Source of the DNA: Aeromicrobium marinum DSM 15272
GTDB lineage: Bacteria > Actinomycetota > Actinomycetes > Propionibacteriales > Nocardioidaceae
Assembly (NCBI RefSeq): GCF_000160775.2
Contig: NZ_CM001024.1
Span: 918,113 to 982,112 of the forward strand
DNA length: 64,000 nt
Reading direction: 5' to 3'
Below, in pieces: positions 18,118-27,626 of this stretch (position 1 is its first letter; each line of letters opens with the position of its first letter). Under the pieces are notes generated by a model that saw only the letters and a list, made by a program, of their open reading frames with translations, did no database searches and was not told the DNA's origin. The translations under genes and the position numbers were made by a program.

Positions 18118-19588
18118 TCCCCGCGGATTCATCACGACGCCCCGTCAGGTCGCCGAACGGCGTCCCGTCGAGGAGCGGGTCAACGACTGGAAAGAGGTCT
18201 ACCCGGGAGGTGCGGGCAAGGCCCTGCTCCCGATCATCAGCGAGCAGGCGGGGCGGTGCATGGACTGCGGCATCCCGTTCTGCCACTCGGGGTGCCCGCT
18301 GGGCAACCTCATCCCGGAGTGGAACGACCTCGTCTGGCGCGACGACTGGGACGACGCGATCCAGGCGTTGCACCGCACCAACAACTTCCCGGAGTTCACC
18401 GGCCGGCTCTGCCCGGCCCCGTGCGAGACGGCCTGCGTCGTGGGGATCAACCGCGACGCGGTGACCATCAAGAACGTCGAGGTCTCGATCATCGACCGGG
18501 CCTGGGAGTCCGGGTCGGTCCGTCCCGAGCCGCCGGAGTTCCTGACCGGCAAGACGGTCGCGGTGATCGGGTCGGGGCCCGCCGGACTCGCGGTGGCCCA
18601 GCAGCTCACGCGGGCCGGCCACACCGTCGCGGTGTACGAGCGCGACGACAAGCCCGGGGGCCTGCTGCGGTACGGCATCCCGGAGTTCAAGATGGAGAAG
18701 ATCCAGGTCGACCGCCGCATCACGCAGATGCGGCGTGAGGGCACGGTGTTCCGCACGGGGGTGCAGGTCGGCGAGACCCTGACCGGCTCGCAGCTGCGCG
18801 ACCGGTACGACGCCGTGGTGCTGGCCGTCGGAGCGACCGTGCGTCGCGACCTCCCGGCCCCCGGCCGCGAGCTCGGCGGACTGCACCAGGCGATGGACTT
18901 CCTGCCGCAGGCCAACCGCGCCGCCCTGGGCGAGGACCCGACGACCGACGGGTCGGAGCAGATCCTCGCGACCGGCAAGGACGTCATCATCATCGGCGGC
19001 GGCGACACCGGCGCCGACTGTCTCGGCACGTCGATCCGGCAGAAGGCCCGGTCGATCACGAGCCTGGAGATCATGCCGCAGCCCGGGGAGGGCCGGCCCG
19101 AGAACCAGCCGTGGCCCACCTACCCGATGCTGTACCGCGTCGCATCGGCCCACGAGGAGGGCGGCGACCGCAAGTACGCCGTGTCCACCAAGGAGTTCGT
19201 GGGTGACGACGACGGCAACGTCAGCGGTCTGCGCATCGTCCAGGTGGAGATGAAGGACGGGTCGTTCGTCGAGGTCGAGGGCACCGAGGAGGTCATCCCG
19301 GCGCAGCTGGTGCTGTTCGCGATGGGCTTCACCGGCCCCGAGACCGAGGGTCTGGTCGACCAGCTCGGCGTCGAGCTCGACGAGCGCGGCAACGTCAAGC
19401 GCGACCTCGACTACATGTCCAGCGTCCCGGGGGTCTTCGTCGCCGGCGACTGCGGTCGCGGTCAGTCCCTGATCGTGTGGGCGATCGCCGAGGGTCGGGG
19501 TGCTGCCGCCGGTGTCGACCGGTACCTCACGGGTTCGACCACGCTGCCGGTGCCGATCCCGCCCACGGCTCGCCCGCTCACCGTCTGA
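18110..19588 (+). CDS. gltD: Glutamate synthase small subunit
   Basis: The 492-residue protein supplies electrons from NADPH to GltB. It has N-terminal 4Fe-4S cysteines ([17 protein letters not shown] and [11 protein letters not shown]), an FAD Rossmann motif [10 protein letters not shown], and an NADPH site [14 protein letters not shown]. The GTG at 18110 lies inside the gltB 3' end, which indicates translational coupling. Confidence 0.98.
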   Translation: MADPRGFITTPRQVAERRPVEERVNDWKEVYPGGAGKALLPIISEQAGRCMDCGIPFCHSGCPLGNLIPEWNDLVWRDDWDDAIQALHRTNNFPEFTGRLCPAPCETACVVGINRDAVTIKNVEVSIIDRAWESGSVRPEPPEFLTGKTVAVIGSGPAGLAVAQQLTRAGHTVAVYERDDKPGGLLRYGIPEFKMEKIQVDRRITQMRREGTVFRTGVQVGETLTGSQLRDRYDAVVLAVGATVRRDLPAPGRELGGLHQAMDFLPQANRAALGEDPTTDGSEQILATGKDVIIIGGGDTGADCLGTSIRQKARSITSLEIMPQPGEGRPENQPWPTYPMLYRVASAHEEGGDRKYAVSTKEFVGDDDGNVSGLRIVQVEMKDGSFVEVEGTEEVIPAQLVLFAMGFTGPETEGLVDQLGVELDERGNVKRDLDYMSSVPGVFVAGDCGRGQSLIVWAIAEGRGAAAGVDRYLTGSTTLPVPIPPTARPLTV

Positions 19589-19635
19589 CCGGCCGTGACT
19601 CGCGGGTAGGGTCCGCCGGTCGTTAGGGTGGGGGA

Positions 19636-21090
19636 GTGCGGAGAGCCAAGATCGTGTGCACCCTGGGACCAGCCGTCGCGTCGGCCGAACGCATCCTCCA
19701 GCTCGCCGAGGCGGGGATGGACGTCGCCCGGCTCAACATGAGCCACGGCGACCAGTCCGACCACCGCCAGAGCCTCGCCCACGTGCGGGCGGCGGCGGAG
19801 AGGACCGGCAAGGCGATCGCGGTCCTGGCGGACCTGCAGGGTCCCAAGATCCGGCTCGGCCGGTTCGCCGACGGGCCCGTGCAGCTCGGGGTCGGCGACC
19901 GGTTCACCATCACCGTCGACGACGTCGCCGGTGACGCCACCCGGTGCTCCACCACCTACAAGGGGCTGCCGGGTGACGTGTCCCCGGGTGACGAGATCCT
20001 CATCGACGACGGGCGCGTGAGGCTGCGGGCGCTCGAGGTCACCTCCACGGACGTGCTCACCATGTGCGAGACGGCCGGCCTGCTCAGCAACAACAAGGGC
20101 GTCAACCTTCCCGGTGTGGCCGTCAGCGTGCCGGCGATGAGCGAGAAGGACATCGACGACCTGCGGTTCGCGCTGCGTGAAGGGGTCGACCTGGTGGCGC
20201 TGTCGTTCGTGCGCAGCGCCCGTGATGCCGAGGACGTCCGTCGCATCATGCGCGAGGAGGGCATCCACCGGCCGATCATCGCCAAGATCGAGAAGCCGCA
20301 GGCGATCGACAACCTCGACGACATCGTCGACGCGTTCGACGGCTTCATGGTCGCCCGCGGCGACCTGGGCGTCGAGCTGCCGCTCGAGGACGTCCCCATC
20401 GTGCAGAAGCTGATCGTCGAGAAGGCCCGGCGCAACGCCAAGCCGGTCATCGTGGCCACCCAGATGCTGGAGTCGATGATCACGGCACCGCGCCCGACCC
20501 GCGCGGAGGCCTCCGACGTCGCGAACGCCGTGCTCGACGGCGCCGACGCGGTGATGCTGTCGGGCGAGACCAGCGTCGGTGAGTACCCCTTGCAGACGGT
20601 GCGGACGATGGCGCGCATCGTGGAGTCCACCGAGGACCACGGGCTCCCGCGCATGGCGGCCTACACGTGGGTGGCCAAGACCCGCACCGGCATCGTCTGC
20701 AAGGCCGCCTCCCAGGTCGCGGAGGCGATCGACGCGCAGTACGTCGTCGCCTTCACCACCACGGGCGGCTCGGCCCGGCGCATGGCGCGGTACCGCTCGC
20801 CCATCCCCGTGCTGGCCTTCACGCCCCACGAGGAGGTCCGGCGGCAGCTGGCCCTGACCTGGGGTGTCGAGACGTTCCTCGTGCCGGAGGTCCGGCACAC
20901 CGACGAGATGGTCATGCAGGTCGACCGGGCCCTGCTCGAGGCCGCACGGTGCGGTGAGGGCGAGGAGGTCGTCATCGTGGCCGGGGCACCCCCCGGCATC
21001 CCGGGTTCGACCAACGCGCTGCGGATCCACCGGATGGGCGATGCGATCAACCTGGTGGTCCCTGCCTACGGGGACCTGCAGCCCGAGTAG
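19636..21090 (+). CDS. pyk: Pyruvate kinase
   Basis: The 484-residue enzyme makes pyruvate and ATP from phosphoenolpyruvate in glycolysis. Visible motifs are CTLGPAVAS, NMSHGD, the catalytic-lysine IAKIEKPQAI near residue 215, and the signature PTRAEASDVANAVLDGADAV. It starts at a GTG at 19636, 6 nt after TAGGGT (19624-19629). A second TAGGGT (19607-19612) lies upstream and could be an alternative promoter. Confidence 0.97.
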   Translation: MRRAKIVCTLGPAVASAERILQLAEAGMDVARLNMSHGDQSDHRQSLAHVRAAAERTGKAIAVLADLQGPKIRLGRFADGPVQLGVGDRFTITVDDVAGDATRCSTTYKGLPGDVSPGDEILIDDGRVRLRALEVTSTDVLTMCETAGLLSNNKGVNLPGVAVSVPAMSEKDIDDLRFALREGVDLVALSFVRSARDAEDVRRIMREEGIHRPIIAKIEKPQAIDNLDDIVDAFDGFMVARGDLGVELPLEDVPIVQKLIVEKARRNAKPVIVATQMLESMITAPRPTRAEASDVANAVLDGADAVMLSGETSVGEYPLQTVRTMARIVESTEDHGLPRMAAYTWVAKTRTGIVCKAASQVAEAIDAQYVVAFTTTGGSARRMARYRSPIPVLAFTPHEEVRRQLALTWGVETFLVPEVRHTDEMVMQVDRALLEAARCGEGEEVVIVAGAPPGIPGSTNALRIHRMGDAINLVVPAYGDLQPE

Positions 21091-21100
21091 GACCACCGGG

Positions 21101-21183
21101 TGCCGAGAGCGGGACTCGAACCCGCACGCCCTTTCGGACAATGGTTTTTGAGACCATCGCGTCTACCATTCCGCCATCTCGGC
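21101..21183 (-). tRNA. tRNA-Leu(CAA)
   Basis: The acceptor arms GCCGAGA/TCTCGGC pair perfectly. The anticodon loop is CTCAAAA (anticodon CAA, reading UUG), a long class II variable arm is present, and the T arm is GCGGGTTCGAGTCCCGC. The discriminator is A and CCA is not encoded. Confidence 0.95.
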
Positions 21184-21203
21184 CCGCCCCCGGCGAAGCC
21201 GTA

Positions 21204-21209
21204 TAACCT
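21204..21209 (+). promoter_or_regulatory. -10 box TAACCT of pdtaR, in the AT-rich gap shared with tRNA-Leu
   Basis: TAACCT is followed by 6 nt and the GTG at 21216. The same AT-rich patch (GTATAACC), read on the minus strand, lies about 20 nt upstream of the tRNA-Leu 5' end and could serve both directions. Confidence 0.5.
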
Positions 21210-21215
21210 TCTCAC

Positions 21216-21833
21216 GTGCCTTCCGACGAGCAGACGATGACCCCGCCCGGCGCACCGCGGGTCGTGGTGGCCGAGGACGAGGCCCTGATCCGTCTCGACC
21301 TGGTCGAGATGCTGCGCGACGAGGGGTACGACGTCGTCGGCGAGGCCGGCGACGGGGAGCGGGCCGTCGCGCTCACCGCGGAGCTGCTGCCCGACGTCGT
21401 GCTGATGGACATCACGATGCCGCGCCTGGACGGTATCGAGGCAGCGGCACAGATCGCCGGTCGCCGGCTCGCCCCGGTCGTGCTGCTGACCGCCTTCAGC
21501 CAGCGCGAGCTCGTCGACCGGGCGCGTGAGGCCGGGGCGATGGCCTACCTGGTGAAGCCGTTCCAGCAGTCCGACCTCCCGCCGGCGATCGAGATGGCCA
21601 GGAGCCGGTTCGCCGAGATCACGGCGCTGGCTGGCGAGGTCGACGACCTCACCGAGCAGCTCGCCGCCCGCAAGGCGGTGGAGCGGGCCAAGTCGCTGCT
21701 GCAGGAGTCGTTCGGCATCTCCGAGGCGGAGTCGTTCCGGTGGATCCAGAAGGCGGCCATGGACCTGCGACTGTCGATGCGCGAGGTCGCCGAGCAGGTC
21801 ATCGACAAGGGCACCGACATCGCCCGTGGCTGA
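21216..21833 (+). CDS. pdtaR: ANTAR-domain response regulator
   Basis: The 205-residue protein has a receiver domain with acidic residues (VVAEDEALIRLD), a phospho-accepting Asp near residue 64 (VLMDITMP) and the conserved Lys in LVKPFQ. A C-terminal ANTAR RNA-binding domain follows (AKSLLQESFGISEAESFRWI at about 150-170). PdtaR acts with the kinase PdtaS to control transcripts by antitermination; no kinase gene is adjacent. The start is a leaderless GTG. Confidence 0.93.
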   Translation: MPSDEQTMTPPGAPRVVVAEDEALIRLDLVEMLRDEGYDVVGEAGDGERAVALTAELLPDVVLMDITMPRLDGIEAAAQIAGRRLAPVVLLTAFSQRELVDRAREAGAMAYLVKPFQQSDLPPAIEMARSRFAEITALAGEVDDLTEQLAARKAVERAKSLLQESFGISEAESFRWIQKAAMDLRLSMREVAEQVIDKGTDIARG

Positions 21834-21848
21834 CCCCGAGGGGGATTG

Positions 21849-21860
21849 GTTACAAATCGG
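21849..21860. promoter_or_regulatory. GTTACAAATCGG motif upstream of the amino-acid binding protein
   Basis: This 12-mer recurs with one change (GTAACAAATCGG) at 27560-27571, upstream of livH. Read as GTTAC-N6-GCTAC it partly resembles a GlnR nitrogen box. The same region also has a small GTGTC-GGGG-GACAC hairpin at about 21878-21891. Confidence 0.35.
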
Positions 21861-21979
21861 CTACAACTGCGACCTGCGTGTCGGGGGACACACAACTGAC
21901 ACGTATTCGGGCTAGGTTTCCACCTAACGATGGCGGGACTCGTCATCTGTTGTTCGCCCAGAAACCCCCCGGAGGATTG

Positions 21980-23257
21980 ATGAAGCGCAGCACCACGACG
22001 ATGCGTCTGGCCGCTGTCGCCGCCGCGAGTGCCCTGGTACTCGCCGCGTGCGGCAGTGACTCCGACGACGACGCCGGCAGCGACGACAGCTCGGCCGCGT
22101 CGACGGCCGACGGCGTCCTGACCGTCGGAACCCTCCTGCCGCAGACCGGCAGCCTGTCGTTCCTCGGCCCGCCGGAGTTCGCGGGTGTCGACCTCGCGGT
22201 CGAGGAGATCAACGCCGCCGGCGGCGTGCTCGGTGAGGACGTCGTGCACGTGCGCGGCGACTCCGGCGACGCCGACTCCGGCATCGCCCCGGCCGAGACC
22301 GACCAGCTCCTCGACGCCGGATCCGACGTCATCGTCGGTGCCGCGTCCTCGGGCGTCTCGCTGACGGTCATCGACAAGATCATGTCGGCCGGAGCCATCA
22401 TGTTCAGCCCGGCCAACACGTCGACGGCGTTCGACGAGGGCGACTTCGCCGAGCCGGACCTGTACTTCCGCACGGCTCCGTCGGACATCCTGCAGGGTGC
22501 CGTGCTGTCGAACCTGCTGATCCAGGACGGCCGTCAGAACATCGCCATCCTGGCCCGCCAGGACGCCTACGGCGAGACGCTCGCCGAGGAGATCGGCAAG
22601 GGCGTCGAGGCGGCCGGCAGCACCGTGGCCACCACGACGTTCTACGGCGAGACGGCGCAGTCGTTCGACTCGCAGGTCGCCGAGATCGCGAACTCCTCGC
22701 CCGACGCGGTCGTGCTGGTCGCCTTCGAGGAGACCACCACGATCGTCCCGCAGCTGATCCAGGCCGGCGTCGGCCCGCAGGACGTGCCCACCTACTTCGT
22801 GGACGGCAACACCGCCGGCTACGGAGCCGGTGACTCCGCGACCCTGCCCGACGGCACGCTCGAGGGCACCAAGGGCACCATCCCCGGTGCCGAGGCGGCC
22901 GGTGACTTCCAGGACCGTCTGCTCGGGGTCGATCCGTCGCTGACGAACTTCTCGTACGCCGGTGAGTCCTACGACGCGGTCATCGTGACGGCCCTCGCGG
23001 CCATCGCGGCCGACAGCGACGCGGGTCGCGACGTCGCCGAGGAGATCGTCGAGGTCACGACCGGTGGCGAGAAGTGCACCACGTTCGCCGACTGCGTCGA
23101 GCTGCTCGAGGCCGGTGAGGACATCGACTACGACGGTGTCTCCGGTCCGATCGAGCTCGGTGACACCGGTAGCCCGACCGCTGCGTCGATCGGCATCTAC
23201 CAGTACGACGCGCTGAACAAGATCTCCGCGATCGACTACATCGCGGGCAACATCTGA
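21980..23257 (+). CDS. Branched-chain amino-acid ABC transporter substrate-binding lipoprotein
   Basis: The 425-residue protein has a lipoprotein signal ending LVLAACGSD and an acidic linker, then a type I periplasmic-binding fold (LTVGTLLPQTGSLSFLG, AVEEINAAGGVLGEDV, GAASSGVSLTVIDKI). A GGAGG ribosome binding site precedes the ATG. It is convergent with livFGMH on the other strand and separated from it by two terminators, so it is a separate transcription unit serving the same importer. Confidence 0.93.
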   Translation: MKRSTTTMRLAAVAAASALVLAACGSDSDDDAGSDDSSAASTADGVLTVGTLLPQTGSLSFLGPPEFAGVDLAVEEINAAGGVLGEDVVHVRGDSGDADSGIAPAETDQLLDAGSDVIVGAASSGVSLTVIDKIMSAGAIMFSPANTSTAFDEGDFAEPDLYFRTAPSDILQGAVLSNLLIQDGRQNIAILARQDAYGETLAEEIGKGVEAAGSTVATTTFYGETAQSFDSQVAEIANSSPDAVVLVAFEETTTIVPQLIQAGVGPQDVPTYFVDGNTAGYGAGDSATLPDGTLEGTKGTIPGAEAAGDFQDRLLGVDPSLTNFSYAGESYDAVIVTALAAIAADSDAGRDVAEEIVEVTTGGEKCTTFADCVELLEAGEDIDYDGVSGPIELGDTGSPTAASIGIYQYDALNKISAIDYIAGNI

Positions 23258-23278
23258 TCTGTTCCTGCTGATCGTCAG

Positions 23279-23308
23279 CGGCCCCGGACTCACCCGAGTC
23301 CGGGGCCG
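23279..23308 (+). terminator. Hairpin terminator after the binding-protein gene
   Basis: Perfect 13-bp arms (CGGCCCCGGACTC and its complement) flank an ACCC loop. There is no U-tract, as is common in high-GC actinobacteria. Confidence 0.8.
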
Positions 23309-23344
23309 TTGACGTGTGCGCCGGACCGGACGAGCCGACGAACG

Positions 23345-23385
23345 ACGACGAAGGGCCCCACCGGTGCGGTGGGGCCCTTCGTCGT
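23345..23385 (-). terminator. Hairpin terminator after livF (bidirectional)
   Basis: Perfect 19-bp arms, including AAGGGCCCCACCG and its complement, flank a GTG loop, 8 bp from the livF stop. Confidence 0.8.
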
Positions 23386-23393
23386 GCGGGGGT

Positions 23394-24197
23394 TCAGTCC
23401 TCCGCGGCCTTCTGGCCGAGGGTGCCGAGGTAGAGGGCGATGACCTTCGGGTCGTTCGCCAGCGACCGGCCGGTGCCGGAGTAGGCGTTGCGACCCTGGT
23501 CGAGCACGTAGCCGCGGTCGCAGATCTGCAGGCAGCGGCGGGCGTTCTGCTCGACCATGACCACCGAGACGCCGGCCTTGTTGATGTTGCGGGTCTGCAC
23601 GAACACCTCGTCCTGCAGGACGGGGGAGAGGCCGGCCGACGGCTCGTCGAGCAGCAGCACGGACGGATCCATCATGAGGGCCCGGCCCATCGCCACCATC
23701 TGACGTTCGCCGCCCGACAGCGAGCCGGCTCGCTGCTTGCGGCGCTCGCCGAGCCGGGGGAAGATGTCGGTCACGAAGGCGAACCGCTCGGTGTACTTCT
23801 TGGGCTCCTGGTAGCAGCCCATCTCGAGGTTCTCCTCGATGGTCAGGCTCGGGAACACGTTGTTGGTCTGCGGCACGAAGCCGATCCCGGCCGACACGAG
23901 CTGGTCGGCCCGCAGGTTGGTGATGTCGCGGCCCTTGAGCGTGACGGTGCCGCTGTGCACCGTCACGAGACCGAACAGGGCCTTCAGCAGCGTCGACTTG
24001 CCCGCGCCGTTGGGGCCGATGATGCCGACCAGCTCTCCGGGCTGGCAGTACAGGTCGGCGCCGTTGAGGATGTTCACCCCCGGCAGGTACCCGGCGATCA
24101 GGTTGTCGGCCCGCAGGACCGCGCCGTCGGCGCCGGCGGCGTGCTTGTCACGCTCGCCCTGCAGCTCGGCGGACTGGGTGCTGGTGTCGTCAGCCAC
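23394..24197 (-). CDS. livF: Branched-chain amino-acid ABC transporter ATP-binding protein LivF
   Basis: The 267-residue ATPase has Walker A GPNGAGKST, the Q-loop VPQTNNVFPSLT, signature LSGGERQM and Walker B VLLLDEP. The LivF-type stretch VVMVEQNARRCLQICDRGYVL is present. It overlaps livG by 8 bp and is the last gene of the livHMGF operon. Confidence 0.95.
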   Translation of the reverse strand: MADDTSTQSAELQGERDKHAAGADGAVLRADNLIAGYLPGVNILNGADLYCQPGELVGIIGPNGAGKSTLLKALFGLVTVHSGTVTLKGRDITNLRADQLVSAGIGFVPQTNNVFPSLTIEENLEMGCYQEPKKYTERFAFVTDIFPRLGERRKQRAGSLSGGERQMVAMGRALMMDPSVLLLDEPSAGLSPVLQDEVFVQTRNINKAGVSVVMVEQNARRCLQICDRGYVLDQGRNAYSGTGRSLANDPKVIALYLGTLGQKAAED

Positions 24198-25113
24198 GGT
24201 CGGCCTCCTGGTCGAGCTCGGCGTCGGCGGCGGCCTCGACCTCGGTCTCGTCCGCCTCGCTGATGTCGGTGTCGTGGTGCGTGCCGAGGTACGCGTCGAT
24301 GACGGCCTGGTCGGCCATCACCTGTTGCGGGGTGCCCTCGGCGACGATCGTGCCCTGGGCCATGACGACGACCCAGTCGGAGATGTCGCGGACCATGTCC
24401 ATGTCGTGCTCGACGAACAGCACCGTGCGCCCCTCGTCCCGCAGGGACTTGACGTGCCCGAGCAGCGACTGCTTGAGCGCCGGGTTCACCCCGGCCATCG
24501 GCTCGTCGAGCATGATGAGCTCAGGATCGACCATCAGCGCGCGCGCCATCTCCAGCAGCTTGCGCTGGCCGCCGGACAACGACCCGGCGAAGTCCTCGCT
24601 CTTGGCGTCGAGCTTGAACCGGGTCAGGAGGTCCTCGGCCCGGGTCGTGATCTCGTCCTCCTGGGTCTTCCAGAGACTGCGGAAGGGGGCGGACCAGAAC
24701 TTCTCGCCCCGCTGCCCGGTGGCGCCGAGGCGCATGTTCTCCATGACGGTCAGCTTGGAGAGCACCTTGGTGAGCTGGAAGGTGCGCACCATGCCGCGGC
24801 GGGCCACCTTGTACGCCGGCACCTTGTGCAACGGCTTGCCGTTGAGCTGCCACTGCCCGGAGTCGGGGACGTCGAAGCCCGTCAGCAGGTTGAACAGCGT
24901 GGTCTTGCCGGCGCCGTTGGGTCCGATGAGAGCGGTGATGACGCCTCGTTGCACCTCGAGGTGCTCGACGTCGACGGCCTTCAGGCCACCGAACGAGCGC
25001 GAGATCGAGGACCCGACGAGGATCGGGTCGGGCTTCGGGACACCGGGGACGTTCTGGATCCCCGCGAGCGAGGCGGTGGCGGCAGCGGCCCCGGGTGTGG
25101 TGTCAGCGGGCAT
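24190..25113 (-). CDS. livG: Branched-chain amino-acid ABC transporter ATP-binding protein LivG
   Basis: The 307-residue ATPase has Walker A GPNGAGKTT, signature LSGGQRKL, Walker B IMLDEPMAGVNP and the LivG-type VRTFQLTKVL. It carries an extra N-terminal stretch of about 30 residues (rich in Thr, Ala and Pro) and an acidic C-terminal tail (DISEADETEVEAAADAELDQ). It overlaps livM by 11 bp. Confidence 0.95.
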   Translation of the reverse strand: MPADTTPGAAAATASLAGIQNVPGVPKPDPILVGSSISRSFGGLKAVDVEHLEVQRGVITALIGPNGAGKTTLFNLLTGFDVPDSGQWQLNGKPLHKVPAYKVARRGMVRTFQLTKVLSKLTVMENMRLGATGQRGEKFWSAPFRSLWKTQEDEITTRAEDLLTRFKLDAKSEDFAGSLSGGQRKLLEMARALMVDPELIMLDEPMAGVNPALKQSLLGHVKSLRDEGRTVLFVEHDMDMVRDISDWVVVMAQGTIVAEGTPQQVMADQAVIDAYLGTHHDTDISEADETEVEAAADAELDQEADRG

Positions 25114-26098
25114 CGATGGCCAACTCCTTGCGGTCGCCGAAGATTCCTTGTGGTCGATAGATCATCAGCAGCATCAGACCCAGCCCGACGAGCACGAGCC
25201 GGACCAGGCTGGCCTGGGTGTTGGTCATCAGGAAGTCGGGGATGAGGGGATCCAGGCCTGACGTGGCCTGGCTGAAGAAGGCGCCGATGCCGGCCATGAG
25301 GAACCAGAAGATGATCGATCCGATGACCGGACCCAGCACCCGGGCGGCGCCGCCGATGAGCAGTGCCGTGTAGGCGAAGAACGTCACGTTGGTCGAGAAC
25401 CCGGTGGGGATCACCGACGCCTGCTTGAGGGCCAGGAAGATGCCGGCCATGCCGCCGAAGACGCCGCCGAGCACGAGCGCCTGCATCTTGTACGCGAAGA
25501 CGTTCTTGCCCAGCGAGCGGACGGCGTCCTCGTCCTCACGGATCGACCGCAGCAGCCGGCCCCACGGGCTGCGCATCAGCAACCAGACCAGCAGGCACGA
25601 CAGGGCGACCAGGATCCACCCGACGGTGAGGGACCACAGGTCACCACGCCGGAACGACACGATGCCGAGGTCCAGCCCCGTCGTGTACGGATTGAGGTCC
25701 TGGAAGGTGCTGGCGTACCCCGTGAGGCCGTTCGAGCCGCCGAGGGTGTCGCTCATCTCGACCGACCCGAAGACCAGCCGGAGGATCTCGGCGGTGGCGA
25801 TCGTCGCGATGGCGAGGTAGTCGGCCCGCAGGCGCAGGGTCGGCACGCCGAGCACGAGGGCCAGCAGCACCGGGGCGAGCATCGCGATGCACATCGCCCA
25901 CCAGAACGGGATGTCGAAGGTGACGACGCTGACGGCCAGACCGTAGGCGCCGACCGCCATGAACCCGGCTTGGCCGAAGTTCAGCAGTCCGGTGTAGCCG
26001 AAGTGGATGTTGAGGCCGATCGCGGCGAGGGCGAACACGATCGCGTCCGGCCCGAGGGCCGACGAGAGGGCGGCGTTGAGAATCGATCCGAAGTCCAT
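25103..26098 (-). CDS. livM: Branched-chain amino-acid ABC transporter permease LivM
   Basis: The 331-residue permease has the LivM hallmark NIHFGYTGLLNFGQAGFMAVGAY (here NIHFGYTGLL, then NFGQAGFMAV), the loop WGRLLRSIREDEDAVRSLGK that contacts the ATPase, and about eight to nine membrane helices. The gap to livH is 9 bp. Confidence 0.95.
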   Translation of the reverse strand: MDFGSILNAALSSALGPDAIVFALAAIGLNIHFGYTGLLNFGQAGFMAVGAYGLAVSVVTFDIPFWWAMCIAMLAPVLLALVLGVPTLRLRADYLAIATIATAEILRLVFGSVEMSDTLGGSNGLTGYASTFQDLNPYTTGLDLGIVSFRRGDLWSLTVGWILVALSCLLVWLLMRSPWGRLLRSIREDEDAVRSLGKNVFAYKMQALVLGGVFGGMAGIFLALKQASVIPTGFSTNVTFFAYTALLIGGAARVLGPVIGSIIFWFLMAGIGAFFSQATSGLDPLIPDFLMTNTQASLVRLVLVGLGLMLLMIYRPQGIFGDRKELAIDAR

Positions 26099-26107
26099 GG
26101 TGGCCCC

Positions 26108-27445
26108 TTACCCGATCCGCTCGCGGCGGCCGAGGATTCCTTGTGGTCTGACCAGCAGGATGAGGATGAGCACCACGAGGGCGCCCACCTCCTTGATCGA
26201 GGTGGGCACACCGAACAGCGGACCGACCTCGACCATGATGCCGATGATCATCGATCCGACCAGTGCGCCCCAGATGGTGCCGAGCCCGCCGAGGGTGACG
26301 GCCGCGAAGACCAGCAGCAGCAGGCGGAACCCCATGAGGAAGTTGACCTGGCTGTTGACGGCCAGCAGGACGCCGGAGAGCCCCGTGAGGGCGGTGCCGA
26401 GCACCCAGACCGACGAGATCACGCCGTCGACGCGCATGCCCGACGACGCCGACAGGGCCGGGTTGTCCGACACCGCCCGCATGGCCTTGCCCAGCCGGGT
26501 GGTCATCAGTGCGGTGACCACGACCACCAGGGTCACGAGCGCGATGCCCATGATCGCGATCTCCTTGGGCGCCAGGGAGACGAAACCGTAGTCGTCCCGA
26601 CCCTGGCTGACGTACTCCGACAGCGAGCGGCGCGATCCACCGAAGGTGTACTGGTAGACGTTGCGCAGGAACAGCCCGAAACCGATCGACACGATCATCA
26701 TGGCGATGATGCCGACGCCCTTGTTGCGCAGCGGCTTCCACAGCATCTTGTCCTGCAGGTACCCGAAGAGCGCGGAGGCCGCGACGGCGGCGATGCCGGC
26801 GAAGACGACCGGCAGGCCGAGGCCGCGGTTGGCCACGTAGGTGGCGATCGCACCGAAGGTGATCAGCTCGCCGTGCGAGAAGTTGGTGAGCTTGGTGGTG
26901 CCGAAGATCAACGAGAGCCCGAGGGCGGCCAGCGCCACGATCAGGCCGAACTTGATGCCCGAGACCATGGCCTCGATGAACCGGTCCGAGAACGGCACGG
27001 CCTCGATCGCGTCGACGCCGATCTGGAACTGCGCGAACGTCGGGCCGTCGAGCACGACCTGGACGGTGCGGCTCTCCTCCTCGCCGCTGAGCTCCACGCC
27101 GTCCGGCAGGGTGTCGGTGTCGATGGTCACGGTGTAGGTGCCCCGCTCGGGCACCGCGATGAACACGCGACCTTCGGGTCCGGTCTCACCCTCGCCCACC
27201 TCGTCGCCGTCCTCGTCGGTCACCACGAGGGTGGCGTCGGGGACGGGCTTGCTGTCGCCGTCGCCGGTGCTGTCGAGCAGCAGGACACCGATGGAGGGCC
27301 CGTCGGGCGGGGTGGCGGGCGCTGCCGGCGCGGAGGCCGTGGGCGACGGGGTCGGGTCCGGGCTCTCCTCGGCGAACGCGGCGGTCGGAGCCACCAGCAT
27401 GAGGATCGCCACAGCAGCGAAGAGGGCCGTCAGTCGGCGTTGCAC
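26108..27445 (-). CDS. livH: Branched-chain amino-acid permease LivH with secreted N-terminal domain
   Basis: The GTG at 27445 is preferred because an AGGAG lies 6-7 nt upstream; the product is 445 residues. Residues 1-25 form a signal peptide (cut after AFA), 26-50 a Pro/Thr/Ala linker and about 50-130 a beta-rich domain like carboxypeptidase-regulatory/Ig-like modules (TGPEGRVFIAVPERGTYTVT). About 155-440 is the LivH permease (GLSLIFGTTKLTNFSHGE and the MRAVSDNPALS loop). LivH proteins are normally about 290 residues without an exported domain. It is the first gene of livHMGF. Confidence 0.9.
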   Translation of the reverse strand: MQRRLTALFAAVAILMLVAPTAAFAEESPDPTPSPTASAPAAPATPPDGPSIGVLLLDSTGDGDSKPVPDATLVVTDEDGDEVGEGETGPEGRVFIAVPERGTYTVTIDTDTLPDGVELSGEEESRTVQVVLDGPTFAQFQIGVDAIEAVPFSDRFIEAMVSGIKFGLIVALAALGLSLIFGTTKLTNFSHGELITFGAIATYVANRGLGLPVVFAGIAAVAASALFGYLQDKMLWKPLRNKGVGIIAMMIVSIGFGLFLRNVYQYTFGGSRRSLSEYVSQGRDDYGFVSLAPKEIAIMGIALVTLVVVVTALMTTRLGKAMRAVSDNPALSASSGMRVDGVISSVWVLGTALTGLSGVLLAVNSQVNFLMGFRLLLLVFAAVTLGGLGTIWGALVGSMIIGIMVEVGPLFGVPTSIKEVGALVVLILILLVRPQGILGRRERIG

Positions 27446-27540
27446 ACGTGACTCCTGGGGTGGGGCGGACCAGTCACTTCCGGGCGTGGGGGTCACCACG
27501 TCTGGCGTGAGCATAGTTCGGGAGCGGGGTCGTGCGCAGG

Positions 27541-27571
27541 CTGTGGGCGAACCCCACAGGTAACAAATCGG
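27541..27571. promoter_or_regulatory. CTGTGGG/CCCACAG hairpin and GTAACAAATCGG motif upstream of livH
   Basis: A 7-bp perfect inverted repeat (27541-27559) abuts GTAACAAATCGG (27560-27571), nearly identical to the motif upstream of the binding-protein gene. On the minus strand a TATGCT -10-like box follows at about 27516-27511. Confidence 0.35.
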
Positions 27572-27626
27572 TGTCGGACCGTTCGCCCCGGCGTCGTCCG
27601 ACGTTCTCCCGAGGGGTAGCGCGCCG

